A DNA stretch of 64,000 nucleotides from Paraburkholderia youngii (GCF_013366925.1 NZ_JAALDK010000001.1:3341165-3405164), one strand, 5' to 3'. Numbered from the stretch's first letter, positions 1 to 8,963 are shown. Numbers and translations are program-made. The notes: generated by a model not told the origin, from the letters alone.

Positions 1-1
1 C

Positions 2-118
2 AACGACTTTGCGCATCCGGCGCATTCGGAGTCGTTGAGCTTTCAATCCGCACTGAACAAGTTGCCATCGGGCAAGGAGCCGGCGAAGCCGTCGAATGCG
101 CCGCGGGCGAGCCGTTGA
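2..118 (+). CDS. 3' end of an unidentified gene (partial)
   Basis: A reading frame open from the window edge gives 38 residues and ends at TGA 116-118, eight bases before the ATG chosen for the LysR gene. The tail is polar and rich in Ser, Pro, Ala and Lys, ending in NAPRASR, which looks like a low-complexity C-terminus. The close spacing suggests the same transcription unit as the LysR gene or a simple tandem arrangement. Too little is present to name a family. Confidence 0.55.
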   Translation, partial: NDFAHPAHSESLSFQSALNKLPSGKEPAKPSNAPRASR

Positions 119-125
119 GTCTTCG

Positions 126-1130
126 ATGCAGAACGCGAGTTTCGCGACGCACCGGGTCAAGCTGAACTTCGTTCGCACGCTGACCCTGCGGCAGTTGCAG
201 ATCTTCGTCGTCGCGAGCCGTTATACGAGTTTCGCGCGCGCGGCCGAAGAGCTGCATCTGACGCAGCCGGCCGTGTCGATGCAGATTCATCAGCTCGAGG
301 AGGCGATCGGCCTGCGGCTGTTCGAGCGCGTCGCGCGCAAGCTCACGCTGACCGAAGCGGGCGAGGTGCTGACCCGTCACGCGAGCCGCATTCTCGGCGA
401 AATCAAGGACACCGAAGACGCGATGATGTCGCTGAAGCAGGCCGACAGCGGCTCGATCAACGTCGGCATCGTCAGTTCGGCGACCTACTTCGCGCCGAAA
501 CTGCTGGCGATGTACTCGCATCTGTACCCGAAGGTCGACGTGCATTTCTCGGTCGGCAATCGCGACGCGCTGCTGCGCATGTTGCAGGACAACGCGATCG
601 ATCTCGCGATCATGGGCCGCCCGCCGCCCGAACTCGATACGACGGCCGAGCCGCTCGCGAGCCATCCTCAGGTGGTGATCGCGCCGGTGCAACATCCGTT
701 GTGCGGCGCGCGCCGCTTCGATCTGCAGGAGTTGAGCAACGACACCTTTCTGCTGCGCGAGCCGGGCTCAGGGACGCGCATGGCCGCCGAGGCGATGTTC
801 CGTCAGCATCTGTTCACTCCCGCGAAAACCGTCACGCTCGGCAGCAACGAAACGATCAAGCAGGCGGTGATGGCGGGCATGGGCGTGAGCCTGATCTCGC
901 TGCATACGCTGCAGCTGGAGTTGCGCACCGGCGAGATCGCGCTGCTCGACGTGAACGGCACGCCGATCGTACGAACGTGGCAGATCGTGCATCTGCGCAC
1001 CAAGCAGCTTTCGCCGACCAGCGTGATGTTCCGGCAGTTCCTGCTCGAACATGCGGCGGTGCATCTGGAGCAGGAATATGCGCAGTTTGCGGGGGTGTTT
1101 GCGAAACGGCCGGTCGGGGCGCAGCGGTAG
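126..1130 (+). CDS. LysR-family transcriptional regulator, CbbR-like
   Basis: This is a 334-residue LysR-type regulator of normal length. The winged helix-turn-helix lies at about residues 21-79 (FARAAEELHLTQPAVSMQI, then the typical QLE...LFER wing). A periplasmic-binding-protein-like effector domain follows at about 105-310, with IMGRPPPE where CbbR-type proteins bind effector. An in-frame ATG at 96 would add ten residues but overlaps the preceding gene, so 126 is preferred. The protein resembles the CbbR branch, which controls CO2-fixation or C1 genes, but no cbb gene is in view. The mxa-like operon begins 265 bases downstream on the same strand, so control of that operon is possible but is only inference. 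Confidence 0.85.
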   Translation: MQNASFATHRVKLNFVRTLTLRQLQIFVVASRYTSFARAAEELHLTQPAVSMQIHQLEEAIGLRLFERVARKLTLTEAGEVLTRHASRILGEIKDTEDAMMSLKQADSGSINVGIVSSATYFAPKLLAMYSHLYPKVDVHFSVGNRDALLRMLQDNAIDLAIMGRPPPELDTTAEPLASHPQVVIAPVQHPLCGARRFDLQELSNDTFLLREPGSGTRMAAEAMFRQHLFTPAKTVTLGSNETIKQAVMAGMGVSLISLHTLQLELRTGEIALLDVNGTPIVRTWQIVHLRTKQLSPTSVMFRQFLLEHAAVHLEQEYAQFAGVFAKRPVGAQR

Positions 1131-1395
1131 CGCGATGCGTGCGTTGCGTGCGGCGCGGCGCAAGCGCGCTCGTCGGCTTGCTGATGAACGGTGCGTGATA
1201 GGCGGCATCGATGGCACAGTCTGTACCCGTCTGTCGTGACAGGCTGCCAACTTTTCGCATTCGATTTAACTCTTGCGTCCCTCCTCTGCGATCGGCATAA
1301 ACCGTGCTTGAACGGAGGCTGGCGAGTCTTGAAGCGCGTCGACGTTCGGGCGTCGCGCAAATAAACGCCAGCCACCACGGAAGGGGATCGCAGCG

Positions 1396-2418
1396 ATGGT
1401 TTCTGGCGAGCAGCTTCAGGACTGGCGTTTTCACGCCCAGCAGATCGAAAACGAAGTGGCGAGAGTCGTCGTCGGTCAGCAGCAAACGCTGAGGCTCATC
1501 AACGTCGCGCTGTTCGCACGCGGCCACGTGCTGCTCGAAGGCGGCGTCGGGGTCGGCAAGACGACCGTGTTGCGGGCGTTCGCGCGCGTGGTCGGCGGCG
1601 ATTTCGAGCGCGTCGAAGGCACGATCGATCTGATGCCGGGCGACCTCGTCTATCACACCTATGTCGACGCCGACGGCAAGCCGCGTATCGAGCCCGGCCC
1701 GTTGCTGCGCCACGGCGAGCAGCTGACCACCTTCTTCTTCAACGAGATCAATCGCGCGCGCCCGCAGGTGCAATCGCTGCTGCTGCGCGCGATGGCCGAG
1801 CGTTCCGTGTGGGCGTTCGGCCGCGAGCATCGCTTTCCGCACATGACCGTGTACGCCGACCGCAACAAGGTCGAGAAGGAAGAGACCTTCGAGCTCGCTT
1901 CGGCGGCGCGCGACCGTTTCCTGTTCGAGCTGAACATGCCGACCCCGACCGACGAGGAGGCGCGGCGCAGCCTCGTGTTCGACACGAGGTTCCATGACGT
2001 CGACGGCCTGCTCGCGCAACTGACGCCGTCGATCGTGGCGTGGGAACAGTTGAACCGGATCGGCGCGGCGATCCAGCAGGGCGTGCAGGCGAGCGAGACG
2101 ATCGAGCGCTACGTGCACGACATCTGGCAGGCGACGGAAGCGCCGGCGCGCTTCGGCATCACGCTCGACGGCGTCGACATGGAGCAGCTGATTCTCGCGG
2201 GCGCGAGTCCGCGCGGCATGAGCGCACTGGTGCGGGCCGCGCGCGTGGTCGCGTGGCTCGCGGGACGCACGCATCTGCTGCCGGAGGACATCCACGAGGT
2301 GCTGCTGCCGGCGCTGGGTCATCGCGTGTTTTTCACGCCGATCTACGAACTGCGCCGCCAGGAGCTGGCCGAGGCGCTGATCGCGCGGATCGTCGCGAAC
2401 GTCGCCGTGCCTCGCTGA
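1396..2418 (+). CDS. mxaR: MoxR-family AAA+ ATPase (MxaR)
   Basis: A 340-residue MoxR-type AAA+ ATPase. Walker A (GGVGVGKTT) is at about residues 49-57 and Walker B (FFFNEINRA) at about 113-121, with the MoxR lid region following. MoxR ATPases act as chaperones that, with von Willebrand A partners, insert metal or cofactor into client enzymes. It is the first gene of a co-directional set whose order (MoxR, DUF58, MxaA-like, VWA, MxaK-like, VWA) matches mxaRSACKL of methylotrophs, where the products support calcium insertion into methanol dehydrogenase. The sensor region reads ADRNKVEKEET rather than the common TQNP type. The 265 bases upstream hold no gene I can support and should contain the operon promoter. 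Confidence 0.85.
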   Translation: MVSGEQLQDWRFHAQQIENEVARVVVGQQQTLRLINVALFARGHVLLEGGVGVGKTTVLRAFARVVGGDFERVEGTIDLMPGDLVYHTYVDADGKPRIEPGPLLRHGEQLTTFFFNEINRARPQVQSLLLRAMAERSVWAFGREHRFPHMTVYADRNKVEKEETFELASAARDRFLFELNMPTPTDEEARRSLVFDTRFHDVDGLLAQLTPSIVAWEQLNRIGAAIQQGVQASETIERYVHDIWQATEAPARFGITLDGVDMEQLILAGASPRGMSALVRAARVVAWLAGRTHLLPEDIHEVLLPALGHRVFFTPIYELRRQELAEALIARIVANVAVPR

Positions 2419-2437
2419 ACGCCGACGCGCTTACACG

Positions 2438-3337
2438 ATGAACGGCATCGCTGAATTCCACTATCGTCTGCCGATGCGCGCGGCCGGTGCGCGGCCCGGC
2501 TCGCATCCGGGCTCGAGTTTCGGCTCGGGCCAGCAGTTCGCGATGCACGGCCGGCTGTTCGACTATCCGGACCCGCGCCGCCTCGATCTGCGCGCGAGCT
2601 TGCGCGCGGCGCGCGACGAGTGGCTCGTGCGCGTGCATTTGCAGCGCGTCGCGGTTTCCGTGTTCGTGATCGTCGACGTGTCGGCGTCGATGCGATTCGG
2701 CACGCATAAAACGAAGCTGCAGGTCGTCGCTGATTTTGTCGAAGCGCTCGGCCATAGCGCGTTCCGGGTCGGCGACCGGCTCGGCATGCTGGCCTTCGAT
2801 AGCGGCGAACGCGACGATCTGTTCATGCCGGCGCGCACGGGACGGGGCACCGGCTCGCTGCTCGCGAGCATGCTGCGCGAAGGCGTCACTGATAGCGCTG
2901 ACCGTCAGGCGAATGGTCACGCCGAACGTCACGCTGAACGCGGGGCCGCCGAAGGATTGCGGCGTTGCGCGATCCGTATCGCCGGTCGTCAGGCGCTGGT
3001 GTTCGTGGTGTCCGATTTCCACTGGCCGCTCGCGCGACTGTCGCCGGTGCTCGACATGCTGGTGCATGCGTGCGTGGTGCCGATGGTCGTATGGGACGCG
3101 GCCGAGACCACGCCGCCGCAGCACGCGTCGCTGCTGGCCGTCAACGATGCGGAGTCCGGCGAGGAGCGTCGCGTGTGGCTCTCGCGCGGCGTGCGCGAGC
3201 GCTGGCGCGAAGGCGTCGCGCGACGTCGCGACGAACTCGCCGCGGTGTTCGGCGCACGCGGCATCCAGCCGTTCTTCGTCGAAGGCGCGTTCGATCCGGA
3301 AGCGATGTCGCGCTACTTTCTGGAGCTGACGGTATGA
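2438..3337 (+). CDS. mxaS: DUF58 protein, MxaS-like
   Basis: A 299-residue DUF58/VWA-like cytoplasmic protein. A degenerate MIDAS-type motif, D-V-S-A-S, is at residues 80-84, preceded by a hydrophobic strand (VSVFVIVD). The N-terminus carries the family pattern of a basic patch followed by G-S-S-F-G-S-G-Q-Q. DUF58 proteins usually pair with MoxR ATPases. The gene starts 19 bases after mxaR and its TGA overlaps the next ATG (ATGA at 3334), so translation is coupled. The role assigned in methylotrophs is maturation of the periplasmic PQQ methanol dehydrogenase; here it is assigned by domain and gene order. Confidence 0.75.
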   Translation: MNGIAEFHYRLPMRAAGARPGSHPGSSFGSGQQFAMHGRLFDYPDPRRLDLRASLRAARDEWLVRVHLQRVAVSVFVIVDVSASMRFGTHKTKLQVVADFVEALGHSAFRVGDRLGMLAFDSGERDDLFMPARTGRGTGSLLASMLREGVTDSADRQANGHAERHAERGAAEGLRRCAIRIAGRQALVFVVSDFHWPLARLSPVLDMLVHACVVPMVVWDAAETTPPQHASLLAVNDAESGEERRVWLSRGVRERWREGVARRRDELAAVFGARGIQPFFVEGAFDPEAMSRYFLELTV

Positions 3338-4260
3338 GCGCGCGCGGGGTGCGCGGCGGCTGCGCGCGTCGGGCGGCGCTGCGCGTGCTGATCGCGTCGC
3401 TATGCGGCGGCGCCGCCTGCGCGATGGCCAGTGCCGCCGAGGTGGCCGCGCTCGTTCAGGAGCCGCGCGCGTTCGGCTATGTGCTCGGCGATGTGCTGAC
3501 GCAGCGCGTGCTGCTGGAGGCCAACGGTCGCGACCTCGGTGCGGTCACGCCGCCTTCGGTCGGACGCACGGGCGTCTGGCTCGAACGCCGGCCCGTGACG
3601 CTCGAAACCGATGCCAACGGCCACAAGTGGATGGTGATCGGCTATCAGGTCGTCAATGCGCCGCAGACGCTCACGCAGATCACGTTGCCCGCGTTGACGC
3701 TGACGTCGGCGGCGGGCACGCAGTTGCAGGTCGCCGAATGGCCGGCGAGCATCGGACCGCTGACGCCGCAAACCGCGTTCGCCGCGGGGGACTTGCAGCC
3801 GCTGCGGCCCGACCGGCAGGCGCCGATGGTGGGCACGGCCGGCTGGCGCCGGCAGATCGCGTGGGCGCTCGGCCTGTTGCTCGCGACGCTGCTCGTGTGG
3901 GCGAGCTGGTGGTGGGCGCGCAATCGGCGCGAGGCGGCGCGGCTGCCGTTCGCGCGGGCGTGGCGGCAGATGCAACGGCTGCCGGAGGCGCCCGCCGCTT
4001 CATCGAACGATGCGTGGGTCTGCCTGCATCGCGCGCTGAACGAAACCGCCGGCCAGGTCGTGCATGCGGCTTCGCTATCCGCGTTGCTGGCGCGTGCGCC
4101 GTATCTGCAACCGCTGCGCGCGCAGCTCGAACGTTTCTATCTGGCCTCGGCCGAGCGCTTTTTCGGGCCGGCGCCGCATGCCGTCGAGAATGCCGGCGAG
4201 CTTTCGCTGCACGCGCTGTGCCGTGCGTTGTATCGAGCGGAGAGGCGCCATCAGCGATGA
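3334..4260 (+). CDS. mxaA: MxaA-like exported/membrane protein
   Basis: This 308-residue protein has an N-terminal export signal (about residues 1-35, ending MASAAE), an extracytoplasmic beta-rich domain at about 40-165, one clear membrane helix at about 174-194 (ALGLLLATLLVWASWWW), and a cytoplasmic C-terminal domain at about 200-308. This topology and its place between the DUF58 and VWA genes fit MxaA, required for calcium loading of methanol dehydrogenase. The ATG at 3334 overlaps the preceding TGA, and its own TGA overlaps the next ATG at 4257. Sequence similarity alone would be weak, so the name rests mainly on synteny. Confidence 0.7.
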   Translation: MSARGVRGGCARRAALRVLIASLCGGAACAMASAAEVAALVQEPRAFGYVLGDVLTQRVLLEANGRDLGAVTPPSVGRTGVWLERRPVTLETDANGHKWMVIGYQVVNAPQTLTQITLPALTLTSAAGTQLQVAEWPASIGPLTPQTAFAAGDLQPLRPDRQAPMVGTAGWRRQIAWALGLLLATLLVWASWWWARNRREAARLPFARAWRQMQRLPEAPAASSNDAWVCLHRALNETAGQVVHAASLSALLARAPYLQPLRAQLERFYLASAERFFGPAPHAVENAGELSLHALCRALYRAERRHQR

Positions 4261-5243
4261 CCATGAGCCTGGATTTCGCCCTTCCGTGGATGCTGGTGCT
4301 GCTGCCGCTCGCCGCGCTGCCGCTGCTGCGGCGGCGCAGCGACACGCTGGTGTTTTCGAGCGTCGCATGGCTGCCCGCTGACGACCTCGGGCGCGTGGCG
4401 GGCTGGCTCGTCCGCGGCGGCGCGGCGCTGGCGATCGCGGCGATCGTCGTCGGGCTGGCGGGGCCGGGGCGCTCGCAGTTGCAGGTGCTGCGCACCGGCA
4501 GCGGCGCACAGATCCTGATTCTGATGGACCGCAGCCAGAGCATGGACGAGCCGATAGGCAGCAAGGGCGTCGAGGCGCCGCGCGGCGACTCCAAGAACCA
4601 CGTGGCGCGCGCGGCGCTGACGCGCCTCGTCGAGCAGCGGCCGAACGACCGCCTCGCGTTCATGATGTTCGGCACCAACCCGGTGCTGGCGATGCCGTTC
4701 ACCTACAACCATCGCGTGATCGAGGCCGCGGTCGCGGCCACGGCGATTGGCCGCGGCATGCCGGACACCGAGCTCGATCGCGGCATGCTGGCGGCGATCG
4801 CGCAGTTCGACGAGCGCTTGTCGTCGGGCCGCCGCGCGATCGTGCTCGTCTCCGATGGCGGCGCGTTGCTCGACGAAACGATGCGACGGCGCATCGAGGA
4901 GGGACTGCGACGCAACCGGATCGCGCTGTACTTCATCTACCTGCGCAGCAGCGTCTTCAGTCCCGATCTGAACGCGACGCAGCCCGCCAGCGGAAGCTCG
5001 GCCGAAGCGCAGCTGCATCGCTTCTTTCTGACGCTGAAGACGCCTTACAGGCTGTTTCAGGCCGAAGACCCGAAGGCGATGATGGCGGCGATCGCGGAGA
5101 TCAACCGGCAGCAGAACGCAACGACGACGTTCGTCGAGCATCTGCCTCGCCAGGATCTGAGTCCGTACTGTTTCGCGCTCGCGCTGTTCTGTGCGGCGCT
5201 GCTGGTGCTGTTGCACCAGTTGCAGGTCAGGAGCTGGGCATGA
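4257..5243 (+). CDS. mxaC: von Willebrand A membrane protein, MxaC-like
   Basis: A 328-residue protein with the BatA-like plan. Two N-terminal membrane helices (about residues 8-24 and 50-69) are followed by a VWA domain whose MIDAS motif D-R-S-Q-S is at 91-95, a further metal-site signature (VSDGGALLDET) near 200, and a C-terminal membrane helix near 300-318. VWA domains bind divalent metal and partner proteins, and in this operon type they work with the MoxR ATPase. A second ATG two codons in (4263) is possible. The stop overlaps the next gene's ATG at 5240. Confidence 0.75.
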   Translation: MTMSLDFALPWMLVLLPLAALPLLRRRSDTLVFSSVAWLPADDLGRVAGWLVRGGAALAIAAIVVGLAGPGRSQLQVLRTGSGAQILILMDRSQSMDEPIGSKGVEAPRGDSKNHVARAALTRLVEQRPNDRLAFMMFGTNPVLAMPFTYNHRVIEAAVAATAIGRGMPDTELDRGMLAAIAQFDERLSSGRRAIVLVSDGGALLDETMRRRIEEGLRRNRIALYFIYLRSSVFSPDLNATQPASGSSAEAQLHRFFLTLKTPYRLFQAEDPKAMMAAIAEINRQQNATTTFVEHLPRQDLSPYCFALALFCAALLVLLHQLQVRSWA

Positions 5244-5785
5244 AGCGCGCGCTGATCCACACGCTGTTCGGCACCGTGACGATCTGTTGCGCCGCGTGGG
5301 CCGCGTATGGCTTCGTTCGTCTGCAGCACGCGGAGCGGGTCAATCAGGCCATCGTCGCGACGAACGCCGCCGCGCGTGACCAGCAAGCCGGCGGCGACGC
5401 GCGCGAGGTTCAGCTGGCCCGTGCGATAGCGCTATCGAAAGCGGGCTCCTACGACGCGGCGGCGCGACTCTATAACGGTCTGCTCGCCGAGGGCAGCCCG
5501 CCTGATGAAGTCGGCCGCGCGGCGCTGTTCGATCTCGGCAATCTGTACTTGCGCGAAGGCAGCGGCGACAACGCGCAGACGGTCAGGTCTCTGGCGATGA
5601 TCGGCGAGGCCAAGGCGCGCTACCGGCTCGCGCTGCGCGCGGCGCCCGACGATTGGGACGCGCGCTACAACCTCGAGCGCGCGCTGTGGCTCGCGCCGGA
5701 AACGCCGTCCGCGCTCGCCGGACCCGATGTAAAAGAGCAGCACAACGTCACAGTGCGCGACGCGCGCAGCCAGGACCTGCCATGA
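5240..5785 (+). CDS. mxaK: MxaK-like membrane-anchored TPR protein
   Basis: A 181-residue protein with an N-terminal membrane anchor (about residues 8-27) and a region at about 55-165 resembling one to two tetratricopeptide repeats (ALSKAGSYDAAARLYNGLL and ARYRLALRAAPDDWDARYNLE). The BatC/MxaK position between two VWA genes supports the call. Four-base overlaps with both neighbours indicate coupled translation. The predicted role is as an envelope-side scaffold for the VWA proteins during enzyme maturation. Confidence 0.65.
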   Translation: MKRALIHTLFGTVTICCAAWAAYGFVRLQHAERVNQAIVATNAAARDQQAGGDAREVQLARAIALSKAGSYDAAARLYNGLLAEGSPPDEVGRAALFDLGNLYLREGSGDNAQTVRSLAMIGEAKARYRLALRAAPDDWDARYNLERALWLAPETPSALAGPDVKEQHNVTVRDARSQDLP

Positions 5786-6777
5786 GCGGCGTTCGGCGCG
5801 AGCGTGGCTTCGCAAAATGGCGTCATGCGTTGACGCCGCTCGCGCTCGTCGCGTTGATCGCGGCGGTCGCGATGCCGGACGTCACGTTGCCGCGCAACAC
5901 GTTTGACTACATCGTCACGTTCGACATCACGCAAAGCATGGACGTCGAGGATGTGGTGCTCGGCGGCGCCCCGGTCAGCCGGCTCAAGTTCGCGCAGGCC
6001 GCGATGCGCGACGCGCTCGAACGTTTGCCGTGCGGCTCGAAGGTCGGCTGGAGCGTGTTCACCGGGCAGCGGGTGTTGCTGCTGATGGCGCCGGTCGAAG
6101 TCTGCGGCAACTACGACGCGCTGCTGGTGTCGCTCGACGGCATCGACGGGCGCATGCGCTGGACCAACTGGAGCCGCATTGCCGAAGGCGGTGTGTATTC
6201 GGCCGTGCGCGTCGCGAAGGATGTCGGCGGCGGCGCGGCCATCGCGTTCGTCACCGATGGGCAGGAGGCGCCGCCGCTGTTGGCGTCACGCCCGCTGATG
6301 GAAGGCATCAATGCGGCGAGGACCAGGGGCTGGCTGATCGGCGTCGGCGGCGACCAGCCCGCGGCCATTCCGAAGACCGATGCCAATGGCAACCGGATCG
6401 GCGTCTGGCAGGCCGACGACGTGATCCAGGTGCCGCCTACGCCCGGCTCCGGTGTAGCGGCGCAAACGCACGAGGAATTGTCCGAATTGCGCGGTGAGTA
6501 CCTCGCTTCGGTGGCTCGGCAGACGGGCCTCGACTACCGGCGTCTGCTGAACGTGACGTCGTTCGGCGATGCGCTGCTCGAAGCACGCTTCGCCCGCCGC
6601 GAACCCGTGCCGACCGATCTGCGCTGGTGTCCCGCGCTGCTCGCGTTGCTGCTGCTCGTCGCGCGCTTCATGCCCGACGCCGTTCTCGCATGGCCGCGCG
6701 CCTGGCGAAAGCGTTTTCAAACGATGGCTTTGCGCATCGCGCCGGCATTCAATGGCCGGCCAACACGCGCCGACTGA
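5782..6777 (+). CDS. mxaL: von Willebrand A protein, MxaL-like
   Basis: This 331-residue protein is the second VWA protein of the operon. An N-terminal membrane helix (about residues 17-33) precedes a VWA domain with MIDAS motif D-I-T-Q-S at 48-52 and a later FVTDGQEA metal-site element, and there is a C-terminal hydrophobic helix near 280-300. Pairs of VWA proteins of unequal type (MxaC and MxaL, or BatA and BatB) are typical of this system. It closes the coupled run of genes. No mxaD or dehydrogenase gene follows, so the substrate enzyme must lie elsewhere, possibly to the left of the window. Confidence 0.7.
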   Translation: MSGVRRERGFAKWRHALTPLALVALIAAVAMPDVTLPRNTFDYIVTFDITQSMDVEDVVLGGAPVSRLKFAQAAMRDALERLPCGSKVGWSVFTGQRVLLLMAPVEVCGNYDALLVSLDGIDGRMRWTNWSRIAEGGVYSAVRVAKDVGGGAAIAFVTDGQEAPPLLASRPLMEGINAARTRGWLIGVGGDQPAAIPKTDANGNRIGVWQADDVIQVPPTPGSGVAAQTHEELSELRGEYLASVARQTGLDYRRLLNVTSFGDALLEARFARREPVPTDLRWCPALLALLLLVARFMPDAVLAWPRAWRKRFQTMALRIAPAFNGRPTRAD

Positions 6778-7069
6778 CTACCGCGAGCGCGACCGTTGAC
6801 GCTGCAACGGTTGAAGATGCAGGTACCCGATCTGACCGCGCAGTTGCCTGGGAACCCTCGCAAGAGTTGCCGGGGATCGTTCGATTCGCGACGCTTGGAC
6901 CAGAAGCTTTTGCCGGTCTTCGCCACACTCGCGAGATACCTCACACATTGACCTACCGGTCCGCAAATCACTGACTACAATGTCTGAATGCAAGCGACGC
7001 TGCGAGGCGCGCGGTTCGAGTGACGCGCCGTGTCATGTGACGTTTCAATTCCTTCATGGAGGCATGCCG
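6778..7069 (+). other. intergenic region without a supportable gene
   Basis: These 292 bases between mxaL and the small exported protein contain no convincing coding frame. An extended -10-like element (TGACTACAAT) near 6970-6981 is the best promoter candidate for the downstream gene, but a well-placed -35 is not obvious. A GGAGG ribosome-binding site at 7058-7062 fixes the next start at 7070. Confidence 0.4.
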
Positions 7070-7630
7070 ATGACGTGCCAAAACGAGAGGATTGTCGGAG
7101 TGGTACTCGTCTTGATGAGCGGCTACGCGTTTGCGGGAGGCCCCTTCGGCGATGTGCCGCAAGCGATGATGGTCGCCAACATCGTCGCGTCGCCCGTCGA
7201 AGTCGTGCCGCCCATTCCCGAGCCTCGGCGCTACTTCGAGCAGCAGCGCTATGCGATGGAGTATCAGGGGGATCGGGGCCAGCCGTTCTACGCGCAAATG
7301 GAGAATTACTATAGCGTGGACCTTGCGCGCGATACCCAGCTCGGCACCAAGAAGGCCTTGGTGTCGTCCGGACCGCAGTTCGCACCGGTGTCCGAACCGG
7401 GCGCAAATGCCGCCGCGCAGAGTGCTTCGAATGCTCTACGTATGGGTCCATCTACCGCACCGCAAATATCCATCGTTCAGATGAACAGTTCAGTGTTGTC
7501 GATTGGCCAGTCACCGCAGCGGCGCTTGTCCTTGACGGTCGACAACTGGGTGTTCTCCGGCACCGCGCGCGTCGCGATTCTGCATTCTCACGATACGGGC
7601 GCGACGCTGATCGTCAAACGCCGCTACTGA
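7070..7630 (+). CDS. small exported protein of unknown function
   Basis: A 186-residue protein with a hydrophobic N-terminal signal (IVGVVLVLMSGYAFAGG). The rest is polar, without a domain I recognise. The ATG at 7070 is chosen because GGAGG at 7058-7062 is seven bases upstream; ATGs at 7064 and 6980 are worse placed. The C-terminal part (VDNWVFSGTARVAILHS) has beta-strand character. It stands alone after the mxa-like operon. It is probably periplasmic, but no function can be assigned. Confidence 0.6.
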   Translation: MTCQNERIVGVVLVLMSGYAFAGGPFGDVPQAMMVANIVASPVEVVPPIPEPRRYFEQQRYAMEYQGDRGQPFYAQMENYYSVDLARDTQLGTKKALVSSGPQFAPVSEPGANAAAQSASNALRMGPSTAPQISIVQMNSSVLSIGQSPQRRLSLTVDNWVFSGTARVAILHSHDTGATLIVKRRY

Positions 7631-7662
7631 GTGATGTCGAGCGGCTGCGCCGCCCGTGCATG

Positions 7663-8637
7663 TCACGTCGACGAAAAGCGCTCGCGATACACCTGCGGCG
7701 CCACGCGCAGCTGACGCACGAAGCTGCAGCGCATCGTTTCCTCGCTACCGAATCCGCATCGCGCCGCGATCCGTTTGATCGACCAGGATGTTTCGCTCAG
7801 CAAGCGTTGTGCCGCTTCGATGCGTAGCTGCTCGACCGCGCGCGCGGGCGTGCGGCCGGTTTGCGCCTTGTAGTGGCGCATGAAGCTGCGCTCGCTCATA
7901 TGCAGCCGTTGCGCGAGCGCGGGCACCGACAGGTCGGATGCGAGGTGCGACGTCATCCATGCATGCAATTCGCCGAAACGGTCGTCGGCATGTTGCAGCG
8001 ACAGCGCAGCGCTGAATTGCGACTGACCACCCGGGCGCTTCAGAAACACGACGAGTTCGCGCGCGACGTCGAGCGCCAACGCGCGCCCGTGATCGTCTTC
8101 GAGCATCGCTAGCGCGAGGTCGATGCCGGCGGTGACGCCCGCCGATGTCCAGATATCGCCGTCGCGAATGAAGATCGGATCCGCTTCGACTTGCAGTTGC
8201 GGATAGGCCTGCGCGAGTTCGTCGCAACGCGCCCAATGCGTGGCGACGCGCCGGCCGTCGAGCAAGCCCGCCTCGGCGAGCAGGAACGCGCCCGAGCAGA
8301 CCGACGCGACGCGTCTGCAATGCGGCGCGTGGCGTTGCGTCCAGCGGATCAGGCGTTGATCGGCCGATGCCTCGCGAATGCCCCAGCCGCCGGGAACGAT
8401 CAGTGTATCGAGCGGCGTCTTCAGCGAGCGCAGTGAGGCGGCAAGCACCGCGAGTCCCGACGACGATGTGACGGGCCCGGCTTCGGCCGCCACGACGCGG
8501 GGTGCGTAGAGCTTGCCGAGCCCGCGCTGCGCGACGAGTTCATTGGCCGACGCAAATACCTGCAGCGGACCGCTGATGTCGAGCAGTTGCATGTTGGGGA
8601 AAGCGAGCAGCACGATGGAGCGGGGAGCGCTGGACAT
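7663..8637 (-). CDS. GlxA-type transcriptional regulator (DJ-1/PfpI plus AraC HTH)
   Basis: A 324-residue regulator. Residues about 5-180 form a DJ-1/PfpI-like sensing domain with the nucleophile-elbow signature ASVCSGAFLLAEAGLL, and about 215-322 form an AraC-type double helix-turn-helix (LAQRLHMSERSFMRHYK and IKRIAARCGFGSEETMRCSF). The length fits GlxA/FtrA-type regulators. The start at 8637 (MSSAPRS) agrees with family N-termini. It is transcribed away from a DJ-1-family enzyme gene at 13395, a pair usually found divergent and adjacent; here about 4.6 kb of foreign-looking DNA separates them. Confidence 0.85.
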   Translation of the reverse strand: MSSAPRSIVLLAFPNMQLLDISGPLQVFASANELVAQRGLGKLYAPRVVAAEAGPVTSSSGLAVLAASLRSLKTPLDTLIVPGGWGIREASADQRLIRWTQRHAPHCRRVASVCSGAFLLAEAGLLDGRRVATHWARCDELAQAYPQLQVEADPIFIRDGDIWTSAGVTAGIDLALAMLEDDHGRALALDVARELVVFLKRPGGQSQFSAALSLQHADDRFGELHAWMTSHLASDLSVPALAQRLHMSERSFMRHYKAQTGRTPARAVEQLRIEAAQRLLSETSWSIKRIAARCGFGSEETMRCSFVRQLRVAPQVYRERFSST

Positions 8638-8724
8638 GTGAGCAAAAAGCTTGGCAGAAATCAAGGGAAGAATGGAAGTCTTGCCAAAGGCTACCCGCAT
8701 AGAATCGATCCGTCCAGCTGGAAG
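8603..8724. repeat. glxA-leader direct repeat, copy A
   Basis: This 122-base segment covers the first 12 or so codons of the glxA-like gene plus its upstream promoter region. It recurs as copy B at 13229-13347 in the same orientation with roughly 85 percent identity by eye; the last 28 bases (from CATAGAATCGATCC to CTGGAAG) are identical. A 28-base fragment of its first part recurs at 10888-10915. The copies bracket the accessory insert and suggest duplication of the divergent promoter when foreign DNA entered. Confidence 0.85.
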
Positions 8725-8963
8725 TCCTGCGTCTGATCGCAATTGACAACGACCCACGGGGCCGGAGTCGCAAGGTCTAGTAACCGCTGCGATCAGGAAC
8801 TGTTCGCGGTGCTTGCGCTCGACGCAAGGGGCTACGCCAGCGCCAACTGTCACGGGAAGACGCGTCAGCGATTCTCGCTGACGTCACGGAAGGCGTGAAC
8901 GCGAAACTGGCGGCTATGGATGCTTCATGGACCCAACACTAACCAGTTTCGATCCCTGACGAT
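8725..8963 (+). other. junction region with a possible 3' gene remnant
   Basis: No complete gene is visible. A stop-free plus-strand frame of about 55 codons ends at TAA 8940-8942 (tail DASWTQH), and a good intrinsic terminator follows at 8964, so this may be the 3' end of a decayed gene. I do not recognise the encoded sequence. Confidence 0.3.

Noticed and set aside
856..2322. Long minus-strand open frame (488 codons) opposite the LysR and MoxR genes
   Set aside because: It is the antisense shadow of GC3-biased genes: arginine- and histidine-rich, low-complexity, without any recognisable domain, and both plus-strand genes have clear family motifs.
3402..4256. Extension of the VWA (MxaC-like) frame far upstream across mxaA
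   Set aside because: The extension is Arg/Ala-rich out-of-frame sequence; the ATGA overlap at 4257 gives a sensible start with the expected membrane helices.
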